64,000 bases of DNA from Haliclystus octoradiatus (lineage: Eukaryota > Cnidaria > Staurozoa > Stauromedusae > Haliclystidae). Shown here piece by piece: positions 1 to 13,500 of the stretch (the first letter of the stretch is position 1; each line of letters starts with the position of its first letter). A program made the translations under genes and the position numbers. The notes under the pieces are model-generated. The model did no database searches, was not told where the DNA came from, and was given only the letters and a program-made list of their open reading frames with translations. Where the stretch lies: positions 28,844,445 to 28,908,444 of the forward strand of contig OU744446.1 in the NCBI GenBank assembly GCA_916610825.1, written 5' to 3'.

Positions 1-1196
1 TTCTATCATTTGTCGGTTTTGCGGTATATCTTCATTGCATAAATTTTTATCCTCTCTATCAAAGCTATATGATTAACAAAATTAGGGTTTTGCAATGTGA
101 AGTCTCGTTCCTTATTTTACATACGCCACAAAATTATTTTACCAGTCTAGTATTCATTCCTTCGGCTATAAAGTAGAACATGTTAGCATCATGTCGTCAC
201 AATCTGTAATTTATAGGATTAGTAATACAGTGCAGAAGTTACTTTGCACAAAATACCTTTCTACAGAGACGCGAAATCAGATGGACGGATTTCGCTTCTG
301 TGAAAAGAGAACTATAAAACCGACGGCTATGGTGTTCTTAATAGCGTTTCCCACCATACATTATGATTTTTACCCTCAAAAGAACACTCCATTTTCAGTG
401 CAGACATATGCTTACAACAATAAATTCTACTTAGCTAGCTTTTGTGGTCACCAGAGAATCTTTTGATATGTGTTAAATATGTGTGAGAATGATATGTCAA
501 AATATAATCTGTATAACGCGCGCTACGAATGAAATATTTTCTGATTTTTATTTTCTTCAAATTGGTGAACTTTAAAATCATTAAATCATCTGGAATTTTG
601 CTACTCTTGAGTTTATATGTTCTTCCTTACCTCAGTTTTGTGGGAGAGAAAAATAGATTGCCGTTACAGAGCTACGCCATCTCAAACGTAACATCGCGTG
701 ATTAATCCGATCTAAAGTCTATTAGAAAAACCACACGACTTGTGACTTTGTCGTCATAAAGCTAGATCCAATCCCTTTTTTTCCCTCAGCGACATTTGGG
801 CCAAAACACCACTTTGAAGGCATTTTTCACCAAGAAATAATTTCCAGATCGAAAAAAAAATTACGCCATTGTTTTTTTCACGTCGGGTTCTACTATATAT
901 GTAAAGATAGTCTGGGGGTTTATTCCCACTTTAAGCTTAGCGTAAATTGAGCAATCATTGTCAGTCACAGCTTCAGCATGGCTTCAGATTTCAAGTATCA
1001 GCATGGTTTCAGGCACAGAAACAATACAAACGACAAACATGCATGTATCTCTGAGCGTGTAGAGCCCACCAGTCATTTTTGCCTCTTCAATAAATAATTA
1101 CAGAGTGTGGTTTCTGTCCTTACTCATTATCATGTTTCTATTATTTTATTGTTTTTATCAATTTTTTTTATTCACACACTCTATAAGCAAATCACA
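1..1196. other. Upstream region, no gene recognised
   Basis: AT-rich sequence before the first exon I can support. It probably belongs to the 5' part or an intron of the gene whose exons begin at 1512, because that exon opens with a splice acceptor (ccacag) and has no start codon of its own. A 91-codon open frame at 191-466 shows no recognisable domain and no splice context, so I do not call it a gene. Confidence 0.4.
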
Positions 1197-1300
1197 ACCC
1201 CTGCAAAAAACAGTTCAGGGATTCATGAACAGTTCATGAACGTTAAATGGCCACAAATTTTCATTAACTGTTCATGAACTGTTCATGAACTCCTGAACTA
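1197..1300. repeat. Foldback GTTCATGAAC repeat, copy 1
   Basis: Begins with CCCCTGCAAAAAACAG, then alternating GTTCATGAAC palindromes around a TTAAATGGCC spacer, closing with the inverted form. The right terminal CCCCTGC is missing, so this copy is truncated. Confidence 0.65.
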
Positions 1301-1511
1301 TAATGACTACGAAAAACAATCACAGGAGACTACCAAAAATGGGTAATGGAAAAACAATAAATATGCAATGCTTTTTCACCATCTCACAGATCGACTAATA
1401 TACTAATAACATTTTGTCCTGGTGGCTGTCTAAACAGTCAAACATGATAATTCAGAACTTGTAAATTTTGTCTATAAAATCTTTATAAACATCAATTTTT
1501 CTTATCCACAG

Positions 1512-4500
1512 GATGATGTAAATAATGAAATCAATAACGATATACTTGCATTGAAAGAACCAAATTATAATACTGATAATAATAATAACAATTCACTAGA
1601 TGAACTGGTTGTGTGGAGGGATTGTTTACAACAGACACACATCAACATTATTGTGACTGATCCTCTGGTAGGTAACCAAGTAATGTCTACAGTTGAATAT
1701 TCACAATTTTAGTTGATTCAATACTTTTGGCACATCGAAACTAATTCTCAAGTGTCCACAAATAGCTTTGAATTAACAACTATTGTATAGCTGTTCAGAA
1801 TGATAATACCGCTGTGCATCAACCTACGAACAGTGTTCATTTTGATTTAATTGTTATCATCTCTCCATATCAATAAAAACGAGACTTTTGTATGTACGGC
1901 ACTTTTACAACTATATTACAACCAACGCTGGAAATCGAAAATAATTTGTTTTGAATCCTGATTCCTGAACATCAACAGCTTTCATTTTTTTCAATGTATG
2001 AAACGAATTGAAATTAACTGATTTATTGACTTGTAAACTGCTACTAATAATAGTCAGAGAATCAGACAGTTATGTTTGCTACTTGAAGTTTTACGCCGAG
2101 GCGATCATAATGCAATCTATTAAACTGCTACTATTTGCTAAATGTTGCCAGCTGAGGCTCATTCCTCTCACTTTTTTAATTATCTTTATCAGGAATTCAA
2201 CTGTCTAAAATTGGTTAGTCTTTGTGTATCATGTTGCTGGCAGTTATACACATGTATTCTGCTTTTAAATGTTTCCCATATCACATATATGTCTAATAAT
2301 TGACAATGTGGCTATTTAATTGTGCGATAGAAATCCTGGGCAACTTTCTCAACAACACCTTATATGTGTCCTTCAACTATTTTTCAGAATCGATGCCAAG
2401 AAGTGAAGCCCGATAAAGTCATCAATGTTATATACAAAGATACTAATTCTAAGCAACAGGTACTAACAAATGATATGTTTTTCTTAGAAATAAGAATGTA
2501 GCTTGGCCTTGGACTTCGTTTTCTGATATTGTTAGATGATTGGGCTTTCTGAGTAGGATGTCTTGGTACCAAAACATCTGTGTTACACAATACCATATCC
2601 AGATGGCCATGACGACCACACTTCCCCATAGTTTAATATCAGAATGCTCCGGAGCTAGGCAAAACATAGAAGTTAACATTGTTCATTGACAATTCATAAA
2701 GTTCATGAACATATCCTGGAGGGTTCATGAGCAGTTTAAAATATTGAATATCGTAAAATTAACTGAATGAACAGATTATGCGGTTCATCAACATTTCATT
2801 AACATTTTATGAGAAGTTTATACAAATTGGGCAATATCACGATTGTGAACTCTGAAATTTCTTTCACCAGTGGTAAAATCAAAGAGGTTACTGTATTCTC
2901 TTTTACAATCCGGCAAAAAACAGTTTAGGAGTTCATGATCGTTAAATGGCCTCAATTTTCATGAGCTGTTCATGAAATGTTCATGAACGTTCACAGACTG
3001 TCCATGAACTCCGGAACCGTTTTTTGTAGGGGATGTCTTGGATTCGGCCTTTTTTACTTACACAGGGTGCAATTTTGACATAGGTTACCAGTAATCATCC
3101 CTGTCATTTGTTTTCATGTAGCATCCTTCAAGACCAAATGTAACACTTCTGAAACATTCACCATTTGATAATACATGGCTACATCAAAATGTTGCCGAAG
3201 TAGCTGGTGATGTCATTCGAACTGCACAGTTCATCATTGATAATTCTAGGTAAGAACATAAAGGCCATGCACATAGTGTTTTAATAGCAACTGGAAATCA
3301 ATATTTATGATTCCGCTATTCAATGTTCTAATTTCATTGATACGGGGTTGTGTGCAAGTCTTTCTTTTGCTAATGACACTGCTTTTTGTAGATATTATTT
3401 CATAATAATATGCTGTAGCTTGTAGTTTCCTGATTTTCTTCAGTTTTGAGGTAGGATTATGAAAGTTTGTATTGGAGAATGGAAAATAGAAATCAGTTTT
3501 ATGTGGGATATTAAGCAAGGTGGGACACTGAAAGAGGGGATATTAACCGAGTTTGACTGTACAATCCATTGACGTCCTCGCCTGAAACGTCTCTCTCTCT
3601 CTTAATGCATTAAATTTCAACAATGTGGATCTTATTTAAAGTTATTTAATGATCCCATGCCTGAAGGCTCCATACAGAATACATTGAACTTTTAATTGAA
3701 TGTTTGAATTTTATTTACAGTAAATCACCATTGGATGTCACGTTTGAGCATGTTGAGGTTTGTTAACTTATCAGCTTCTATTTTCTGTTGATTTTTTATG
3801 TTTAAATGAGATACTGTATATCAATATTAAGGTAATTGAGACAGTATCTCATTAGAATTAATTCTGAGTGATGCAGTTTGTATTTATACTGCACTAATTT
3901 TGAATTGCTGAATAAAGTTTTGTAAAGAATTGTAGTAAATTATATAATATAGATGTAGTGTGAACCAGATGCCAGGAATACCTGTGATATTTTGATTTCA
4001 TTGTATCCATTTTAATATTGTATGCACACCTTGTTTGGGTTACACATGATTAGAGTGCGGATTTCACTTATCTGAATTACACTGGTACATTACGCCGGCT
4101 ACATTGTACAGTACAGTGAAACCTTTATGTAACGGCCAGCTACCAGAGGTAGATAAATTGACCACTATAGACAGGTGGCCTTTATATACAGGTTTGATTC
4201 AATAGAATATACTATTTTAGACAGTGCAAGAGTGACCACTATAGACAGGTGGCCGCTGTATAGAGGTGACCGTTATAACAGGTTTGACTGTACTGTTATT
4301 AATGCAGATCATATAATTGACCTTTCTTCATTTTTATCAGTTGTTAACATCGTCAGCTGATGAAGTCCATCGCACATTATCTCAAATTATTTGCAAGGTA
4401 TATTTTTTATATCAAATAGTTGATTATATGTATTGTGTAACTTATCTAATTTATATATGTGGTCATTGAAAATAATGCTGTAGACTTCTTATAGTAACAC

Positions 4501-7500
4501 CCCTGTGAAAAATTTCATGAGTTCATGAATGTAAAATAGCCCAGTTGTTCATGAACTGTTAACGAAAACCTGGGCTATGTCACGTTCATTAACTGGTTGG
4601 TGAACTGTTCATGAAAATCTGGGCTATGACACATTTATGAAATGGTTTATGGACAGTTCATGAAAATCTTGGTTATGTCATGCACGTTCGTGAACTAGCT
4701 TATGAACAGTTCATGAACCAGTCCATGGATGCATAATGCATGGTATACGTTCTAACTGTTTCACATTAACCATTTCACATTAGATAAAAAAAAAATCTTA
4801 GCCATTAATACTGAAATCAATTTTTTCAATCAACCAAGTAAAAGCCCTTGTAAAGAAGGCATCCTCTGACTACTGTACTTATATAATTAGCTGTGCATTT
4901 TAATATGGAAAATGAAAGCTTGAAAAGAAACCTATTAAATAATGCACACAGATAGGCGGCTTACTGGTCGGTAATTTACTTCAAGATCTATCTCAATCAC
5001 GTACTACTGTGAATATACTGCTTTGCTAATATCGCTGTCATTTTATTATTGAGCTGATGTGCTATAAATAATCAACTACAAATATGCATATTGAAGCACA
5101 TTCTCGCTCCTTAATTTTATCCACTTTTTATCCTGTAGGAATTACAAGGGGAAGATAGAAAAACTGCTAAAGGGTTAGACATATGTTACGCTGAGCAAAT
5201 AAAAAATGTTCGATTCGCTGGCATTTCATATGCAGCTGGACAAAGCGCTACTCTCATCAAAGTAAATATGATTATATATATATTTTCTAATAAAATGACA
5301 ACATTCCTCTTTCCTGTTTATCGCATGATACCGCTGCGAAAAAGTTAGTTGAGTTTATGAACAGTTCATGAACATTAAATGGCCCAATTTTCATGAACTT
5401 CTTTCTTGAATTGTTCATGATCAGTTAGTGGAATTTAGGCAATTAAATGTTAATGGACTCTTTTCACAGGGAATTGTTATTCAAATTAACCAGATTAATA
5501 TGAAAATTAAAACAAAATCATTGAAAGACTCAGACTTACTTTCTACTTCATTTTTAGTTTTTTAGTTTTTGGAGTTGCACCTGAAATGCTTTTAATTTTT
5601 TGATAGATCAACAAACTTTTCTGCCATGCTTATATAAGTTGATTGGTTAATCATAAATTATATTATTTTTCTAAATTTATCCTTCAAATTATGAACATCA
5701 ATGTAATTATAACACTCAGCTGCCTGCTTACTTCTCTGGCTCGCATCACAAATTGAATGCATAATTTACTGCTACTCTATCTATTGTATTTGTCATATAA
5801 TGTATTGATTAAGGAAAATAACAATTATTATAGTATAGTATCTTATTATTAAATGTAAAGTAAATATAGAAAAATGTAATATGTATTATTTAAAATATTA
5901 CATCATTCTATCTTAAGAATTAGATTCTTTTGAAAACATTACGTCAATATAAACTTAGAAATGCAAGAGTAAGCTCAAAAATTCAAATGTAAACAATAAT
6001 AAATGCCGATGTAAAATATTTAAATGTATACTTTTAGAAAATTAGTTCATATCTATTATTGTTTTGCTTAGCATATCAAATGTATAATATGCTGAATCAT
6101 GTAGAAAATTATATAAATAACACGCTGCTTAATATTATAATTCAGTAAAGGAGCAACGTTCGAAACAAACCTAGATCACATCGTATAATTATCAACATTT
6201 ATCGTAACGTGTATTATTTCAATTGTGGAAATTATATAAAGATTAATGAACAGAATTATATTTATGTGTCTTAACAGTATTCACCTAAAGCCTTTATTCA
6301 TTAGACAACAAGATAAGTCGTAAGGACGAAACAGTTTCGAACTATTTAGAGTTTACAACGAAGATTTTGTACAAATAAAGACGACGAATAACAAAGATGG
6401 CCGACGACGCAGAAGCCGCAAGAAGAAGATTTCAAAGAAGATCAAAGATATACGAAACTCAAATTAGGAGATTTGAATTATTAGAAAAGAATGAATTAGT
6501 ATCCATTGAGCAATGGAATGGAACCCTAGCAAAGGTTTTAAAAGAAAGTGACGAGTTGGATTTAGCCGCTCAAACTTATATCGACATATTAGAAGTGAAC
6601 AACGCTCTCGACGGTGATATCAAAAAAGACATCACAGAACGTATACAAATCATGGAAAATACAACAAACGAAATAAAACAAACAACAATGAAAAGAATTT
6701 ATGAAATAGAAGAACGTACTTTGGCAAAACAGGAACAGATTTTAGCCAAACAACATCAGCGTGAATTGGAACTCATCGAAGCCAGAAGAGTAAATACAAG
6801 TGATCCGTACAGTTCGGCAGCCTCAGTTTCAAGCAGAAATAATGACGTCATCGACGAAGAAGATGAGACAGCCACCGACTGTGACGCAATTCTGGATCAA
6901 GATCAAGATCAAGATCAACCAATCAATCCAGAAGTAGATCAACCATTCAATCCAGAAGTAGATCAACCAATCAATCCAGAAGTAGATCAACCATTCAATC
7001 CAGAAGTAGATCAACCAATCAATCCAGAAGTAGATCAACCAATCAATCCAGAAGTAGATCAACAACATCACAAAGAAGAAGATGCCAAAGTGAAAATTAA
7101 AGACAAAGGCAAATGTAAAAGTGCAAAAACTAATGTTAATGAAGCAGTCACCACGGCAACAGCAATTGAAATAGGAGCAATGACAGCAATAAAGACAATG
7201 CAATTGAACAATGACAAAAGTAAACCTGTAACAGCAACAGTAAGGCTTGCTGGTTTTACGCCGACGAAATGGAATGGAGAATTTAGGACATTTCCTACAT
7301 TCCAAAACAGATTCAATTCAGCAATGAAAAATTTAGGAGTTACAGATGATAATGTAAAATTACAATGGCTAGAAAAAAGTATTCCAGAATCTTATCAATC
7401 AATTATAGAAGGAAGATCGACATTATTGGAATCATGGAAAGCTATGAAATTAGTCATCACTGATCAAAAAATTGCAGATGAAATAACGTGGAACTTTAGA

Positions 7501-10500
7501 AAACTCAAACCATTGGTTGACAAAGACTCAGAAGCAATACAGAAATTTGTAACGGCGATGAGAACTCACATTATGTACTTGGTGGAATTTGGAAAGAGCC
7601 ATAGAACCACAGATGAAGAATTCATACGAGACCTAAAGAGAAAAACTGGAAGAGATTTTGAAGAACAAATAGACGACCAATTTGCTATTCACAATCAATT
7701 AAGACTACAGATGGGTTTAGAAGAAGAAGAGCTGACCACAAAGTTCATCATGACATTCCTGGAACGAAGAATTCAAACCTCACACACAAAGAAGACGGAC
7801 AGACGACAAGGTGGTTCAACAAAGGAAAACAATACATCAAAATCAGCGAAAGTCAGCGCATTCAAAGCCAACCCAGATGTAGATTGCCAACTTTGTGGAG
7901 ATGGAAAACACCACCTAGAAGATTGTCAAATATTCAAAAACAAGACTGTAAGAGATAGGGCAGAATACACTAAAGGCAAAGGGTATTGCTTCAGATGCTT
8001 AACAAAAGGTCATATGAAACCAAGCTGTGAAAAGAAGAATACATGCAAAGAATGCAAGAAATGTCACCACACCCTTCTACACTATGGTTCAACTTCTACT
8101 ACAAATGATCAAGATAGTACAGTGCCAAAGATAGCCTCAGCAAGTTCAATAAACGCGAACAGTGCCAAAGAAATGGACAATGATGAATCACCAAGACTAC
8201 CGATATTGAAGATTTGGGTCAAAAGTGGTTTCAAAAATGCTGATGGTTCACCAAGATTACGACCTGCGATATGCTTAATGGACGGTGGAGCAGACACAAC
8301 ATTAGTGAGGACAGAATTTGCAAACAGTGTTGGTATTGAAGGAGAAAATACAATCATCCAATATGAAGTAGTAGGAGGTGCAAAACACAAAGAAAAGACC
8401 AAAAAGTTTGACATCACCATTGGACGCTTCAACCCCATTCAAGAACAAGCCAAGATATCAGCCTATTCAATATCAAGAACATGTGGTGCTGCTAATGCAT
8501 GGCCTAAAGATTTTTTCCAACGCAATCCACACTTGAGCAAGCTGAAGAATCTCACATATGGTAATGGTGGACACATCGACATTCTGATTGGAAGAGACGC
8601 CCAACAACTGCACAAAGAGCTGCAAAGAATAGAACCAGAGCCTCAAAATGATCACCAATCAACTGGCATAGAATACCCACTTGGCTGGACGATAGTCGGA
8701 GGAAAAGAAAAGAAGAATAAGAATGAAGTCAACAACAAGAAAGTTGCATCGGTGAAGCTGAATGACATTGCTGGAGACATAGAACATGAAGAAATCAAAA
8801 AGATTTTCACATCTGACCTGGCTGGTGTAAGTCCTTCAACACGGTGCATCTGCAAAGACAATGAAGTGAATGAAGCAAGATTCATAAAGATTGCAAAGAA
8901 TACCACAATCAACAATGAAGGAAGAGTAGAAGTACAACTTCTATGGAAACAAGGATACCCAGAAGCACTACCAAACAATTATACTGAAGTATATCAAAGC
9001 TTGAAAGGCAGAGTCAAAAAGATGAAACACAAAGGAGAATATGAAAGTTATGCAAAAGCAATGAGTGAAGTCATCAATTCAGGATTTGTAGAAGAAGTCA
9101 ACAGACAGAAGAATGAGAAAGAATACTTCATAGAACACCTCATTGTGGAAAGGCAGAACACATCAACACCTAAAAGAGTGGTCTGGAATTCAGCAAAGAT
9201 ATTTCAAGGAGAATCACTTGCAAAAGCATTGGAGAAAGGACCTGACATGCTGAACTCACTTTTCAAAGTTTTAATTGCATTTAGAGAAGAACAAGTGGCA
9301 TTCATTGGGGATATCAGAAAAATGTTCAATATGATTTCCATTGCAAAAGAAGACCGCTGTTATCACAGATTTCTATGGATCAATGAAGGAGATGAAGAAC
9401 CAAAAACATATCAATGGAGTCGCTTGGTATTTGGTGATCCACCTAGTCCTGACTTATCACAGACGAGCCTTTATTACTTGGCAGCAGCCTACAAAGATGA
9501 ATGGCCAATTGGTGGTGAAATTTTAGAAAAACATATATACATGGATGACATAGCTGATTCAAGAGAAAATGAAACGGAAGCTACAGAAGCCATGAATGAG
9601 ACTACAAAGGTATTAAAAAAAGGAAAATTTGAAATCAAAAGATGGCATTGCAACAGAATTAAAGTAGAAGAGACACTCAACAAAGATGGAATTTCTACAC
9701 AAACAAAGAAGGAAGAAAACAATGACGACTTGGAAACCATGATTCTTGGCCATCATTGGAACAAAGAATTGGACAATCTATCACTGAAAGCAAAAACAGT
9801 TTCATTATCAATCACATCATCAACCAAGTTAACAAAAAGAATAATCCTTGGAATGATTGCTAGGGTTTGGGATCCTCTTGGAATAATGGCACCAGCAACT
9901 GTAAATTTAAGAATCATGTTTCAGAATTTGTGGAGAGAAGGCTATGAATGGGACCAGATTATTGAAGATGAAAAGTCAGCAATTTGGATGAAAAACATTG
10001 ACTGCATTGAAGCAAAGTTGAACACAGTAGTTACAAGATGCATGAAATCAAAAGGGGCAATTGGTCAGCCTGAAATCCATGCATTTGCAGATGGCGGTGA
10101 TAAAGCATTGGGAACATGTGTTTTCATGAGGTGGAACATTGGCGAGAACAAATTTGACACATCATTTGTAGCTGCAAAGACCCTGGTGACTCCTGTTAAA
10201 GGTTGGACCATCCCCAGAACGGAACTAGTTGGAGCACTCATCATGGTTCGCCTTGTACAAAATATTGTTGATGCCCTTCGAATCAAGCCATCCTCAATAA
10301 CATACTGGGTAGACTCAAAAGTTGTATTACATTGGGTAAGATCGTCATCACAACAGATGAAAGCATTTGTTGAAACAAGAATTGCAGAGATCCAAGAAAT
10401 TGCTGATGTCAAAAACTTCTGCTATGTGCCAACGAAATTGAATGCAGCGGATCCACTGACAAAAACAAATGACACTGACTTAGAAATATGGCACAAAGGT

Positions 10501-13500
10501 CCACAATTCTTGAGGGAAGCAATCATTCAAGATTTCGAAACAGAAGATGTCAAGCAAGACATAGAAGCAAAACAAGATCCTGCTGAAATCAAACCAACTA
10601 AGAAATTAAAGAAACAACCAAAAAAGAGTAAAGCTACCAATAAGAAAATAAACTCAATGGTTAAGAGTACAGAAGAAAATTTGATGGATGAACAGTTGGC
10701 AAAGGAAATATTAGAAGTAGCAAATAGAGAAGAAAATTGGTTGAAATCAGTTGAAGAAGTTAGCAAAATAAACAACATTGATGGTGAGACAGCAATCTAC
10801 CGTGCCTTACAAGCATTCACCAAGTGGGAAGATAAAGCATACAAGAAACTTTGCCCATTTTTTGAAGAGAAAGATGAACTATATAGATTAGGAGGACGTT
10901 TAAATCTAGCAGAAGATTTCAGTCTTTCATTGATCGCACCAATTGTAATACCTAAAGCACCAAAAGGAGAAGACCAAGGATATGAAAACAACCATCGAGG
11001 AGTTATTAGTAAAATACTAAATTACTATCATGAGAAAACATGTCACCCTGGAGTTAATAGAACAAGATGTGCAATTGAGCAAAATGGCATTTGGATAATT
11101 GGAATCAACAATGCATTGAAGAAAGTCAAAAGATTTTGTTTGCACTGTCGAAAGAGAAGTCGTCCACTTGAAGAACAACAAATGGGTCAACTTCCAAACT
11201 TTCGTCTTGAAGCAAACCAAGTACCATTTTGGACGACAGCAGTAGACTTTTTTGGACCATTGAAAACAAAGTTAAGAAGAGGTGTTGTAAAAGATGGACA
11301 TGTAGCTATTTTCACTTGTACAGTCACTAGAGCAATACACTTGGAATTTTGTTACGATCAAGAAGGTGGTGAAGGTTTATCGGCACTGAAATTCTTAATG
11401 GCACTAAAAAGATTTACCAGCACACATGGCTTGCATCCAAATAGAATGTACAGTGACAATGGCCCAAATCTGGTAGCAGCATCAAAGACAATAAAGAAAC
11501 TAACAGAACAATGGGACAATACTTTGCTGGAAAATGGTTTGAAAGCTGCAGGATTTCTATGGGAATGGAATTGCCCTACAGCATCACATCAAAATGGAGT
11601 AGTAGAAGCCTTGATAAAGAGTGTAAGAAAAGCATTAGATGCAACTTCAGATTGCTACAATAAATCTTTGAATCCTGATGAATGGATGACAACATTATCA
11701 GAAATTTCTTACCTCATCAACTCAAGGCCATTATTTCCAAAATCGTCTGGTGATTTGTTAGATATTTCAGAGATGATAACTCCGAATTCATTGCTCCATG
11801 GTCAGAATATGTTAATTCCACAGCCAAAAGATACCAAAGAACACCCAACAGACCGAATGACAGCCATCCAAAAGAGAATACAAGTATTTTGGGAACATTG
11901 GACGACAAACATGCCACACAATTTAATATGTAGAAAGAAATGGTTGGTAAAAAGAAACAACATTGGAGTAGGCGACCTCGTTCTGGTTAAAACAAGTGGA
12001 CCACATGGCCCAGCCCCTAGAGCTGTTTGGCCCTTGGCACTGATCTCAAACACGTACCCTGGAAAAGATGGGTTAATCAGAAAAGTAAGAATTAAAACCA
12101 AAAGTGGTGAATATGATCGACCAATCGCAAAATTACTATTAATTGCAACACAAGAAGAGATTGAGGTTAAGGTTATTAAAAACCTTAACAAAGATGTTGA
12201 AGAAATTGAAGTATGATACAATTATCAATTTATAAAAGTATTAGAATGAATTAATCAATCATATCATTCGACGAATTTCCTATAATTCTCTCATTGAAGG
12301 GGATTGTATTGATTAAGGAAAATAACAATTATTATAGTATAGTATCTTATTATTAAATGTAAAGTAAATATAGAAAAATGTAATATGTATTATTTAAAAT
12401 ATTACATCATTCTATCTTAAGAATTAGATTCTTTTGAAAACATTACGTCAATATAAACTTAGAAATGCAAGAGTAAGCTCAAAAATTCAAATGTAAACAA
12501 TAATAAATGCCGATGTAAAATATTTAAATGTATACTTTTAGAAAATTAGTTCATATCTATTATTGTTTTGCTTAGCTTATCAAATGTATAATATGCTGAA
12601 TCATGTAGAAAATTATATAAATAACACGCTGCTTAATATTATAATTCAGTAAAGGAGCAACGTTCGAAACAAACCTAGATCACATTGTATAATTATCAAC
12701 ATTTATCGTAACGTGTATTATTTCAATTGTGGAAATTATATAAAGATTAATGAACAGAATTATATTTATGTGTCTTAACAGTATTCACCTAAAGCCTTTA
12801 TTCATTAGACAACAAGATAAGTCGTAAGGACGAAACATATAAGTCATATAAGCTATAGCCATTTTAACACTCAAGTATAATGAGTGATTGAGACCTTATT
12901 GCCCTACCAAAGGCACCCGTACCACTCCTCTATTTCTAGAGCAGCGGCTCTTCTTGCTGAGAGCAGTGACGTTATTATACGCTTCTTTTTTATCTCAGCT
13001 GGGACACAGCAGATCAATTTCAACAGATTTCATATCAGATCTGCCTCAATTATCAATTCGCAACGATGGGCTGCAGCTACTCGCAAATCGCAATGCAATT
13101 CCCTCTACACCATTTCATCTGCCATCCTTGGATGGTACTTATTTGATGTTTTAGATAGAGTCAAGGCTGAGTTGACCTTCAAGGTTTTTGAATTACAGTC
13201 AATCAGTTTTGATCAGTTTGGTTGCTCTACCATATGAGCTACTCCCCCTCTACAGTTTTATACTCAAGTATAAAACTACAGTATAACCAAATTGGATTAT
13301 GTGGAAGGCAATTCTGTTTTATACTTATTGTTGTGTATAATGGATGATTTTTTTTTGTTTAGATGTCATCTGTGATCAAACAAATTATGGTGATGTGTGG
13401 CTATTTATCTCGTCTCATGTCTTTCTTATTCACCTCCCTAGAAAAGGTAACTGATGATACTGTATACTCAACAGGATATACTGATATTACCATTAAGCCT

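Larger units (their letters stand above)
5801..12837 (+). mobile_element. BEL/Pao LTR retrotransposon A, full length
   Basis: A complete 7037-bp element. Two 533-bp LTRs (5801-6333, 12305-12837) start TG and end CA and differ at about two positions by eye (C/T near 6180 versus 12687; A/T near 6074 versus 12577). Flanking TATAA repeats at 5796-5800 and 12838-12842 are a 5-bp target-site duplication, usual for BEL/Pao. A purine tract (GAAGGGGA) abuts the 3' LTR. The single ORF is open over 1939 codons. It lies in an intron of the unrecognised gene, in the same orientation. Near-identical LTRs and an unbroken ORF point to a recent insertion. I see no TGG-type primer-binding site directly after the 5' LTR. 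Confidence 0.95.

Noticed and set aside
191..466. 91-codon open frame on the plus strand
   Set aside because: No domain, no supporting splice context, composition like surrounding non-coding DNA.
6829..7305. 158-codon open frame on the minus strand
   Set aside because: It is antisense to the Gag octapeptide repeat and translates to a low-complexity Trp/Tyr/Ile repeat; a shadow of the real frame.
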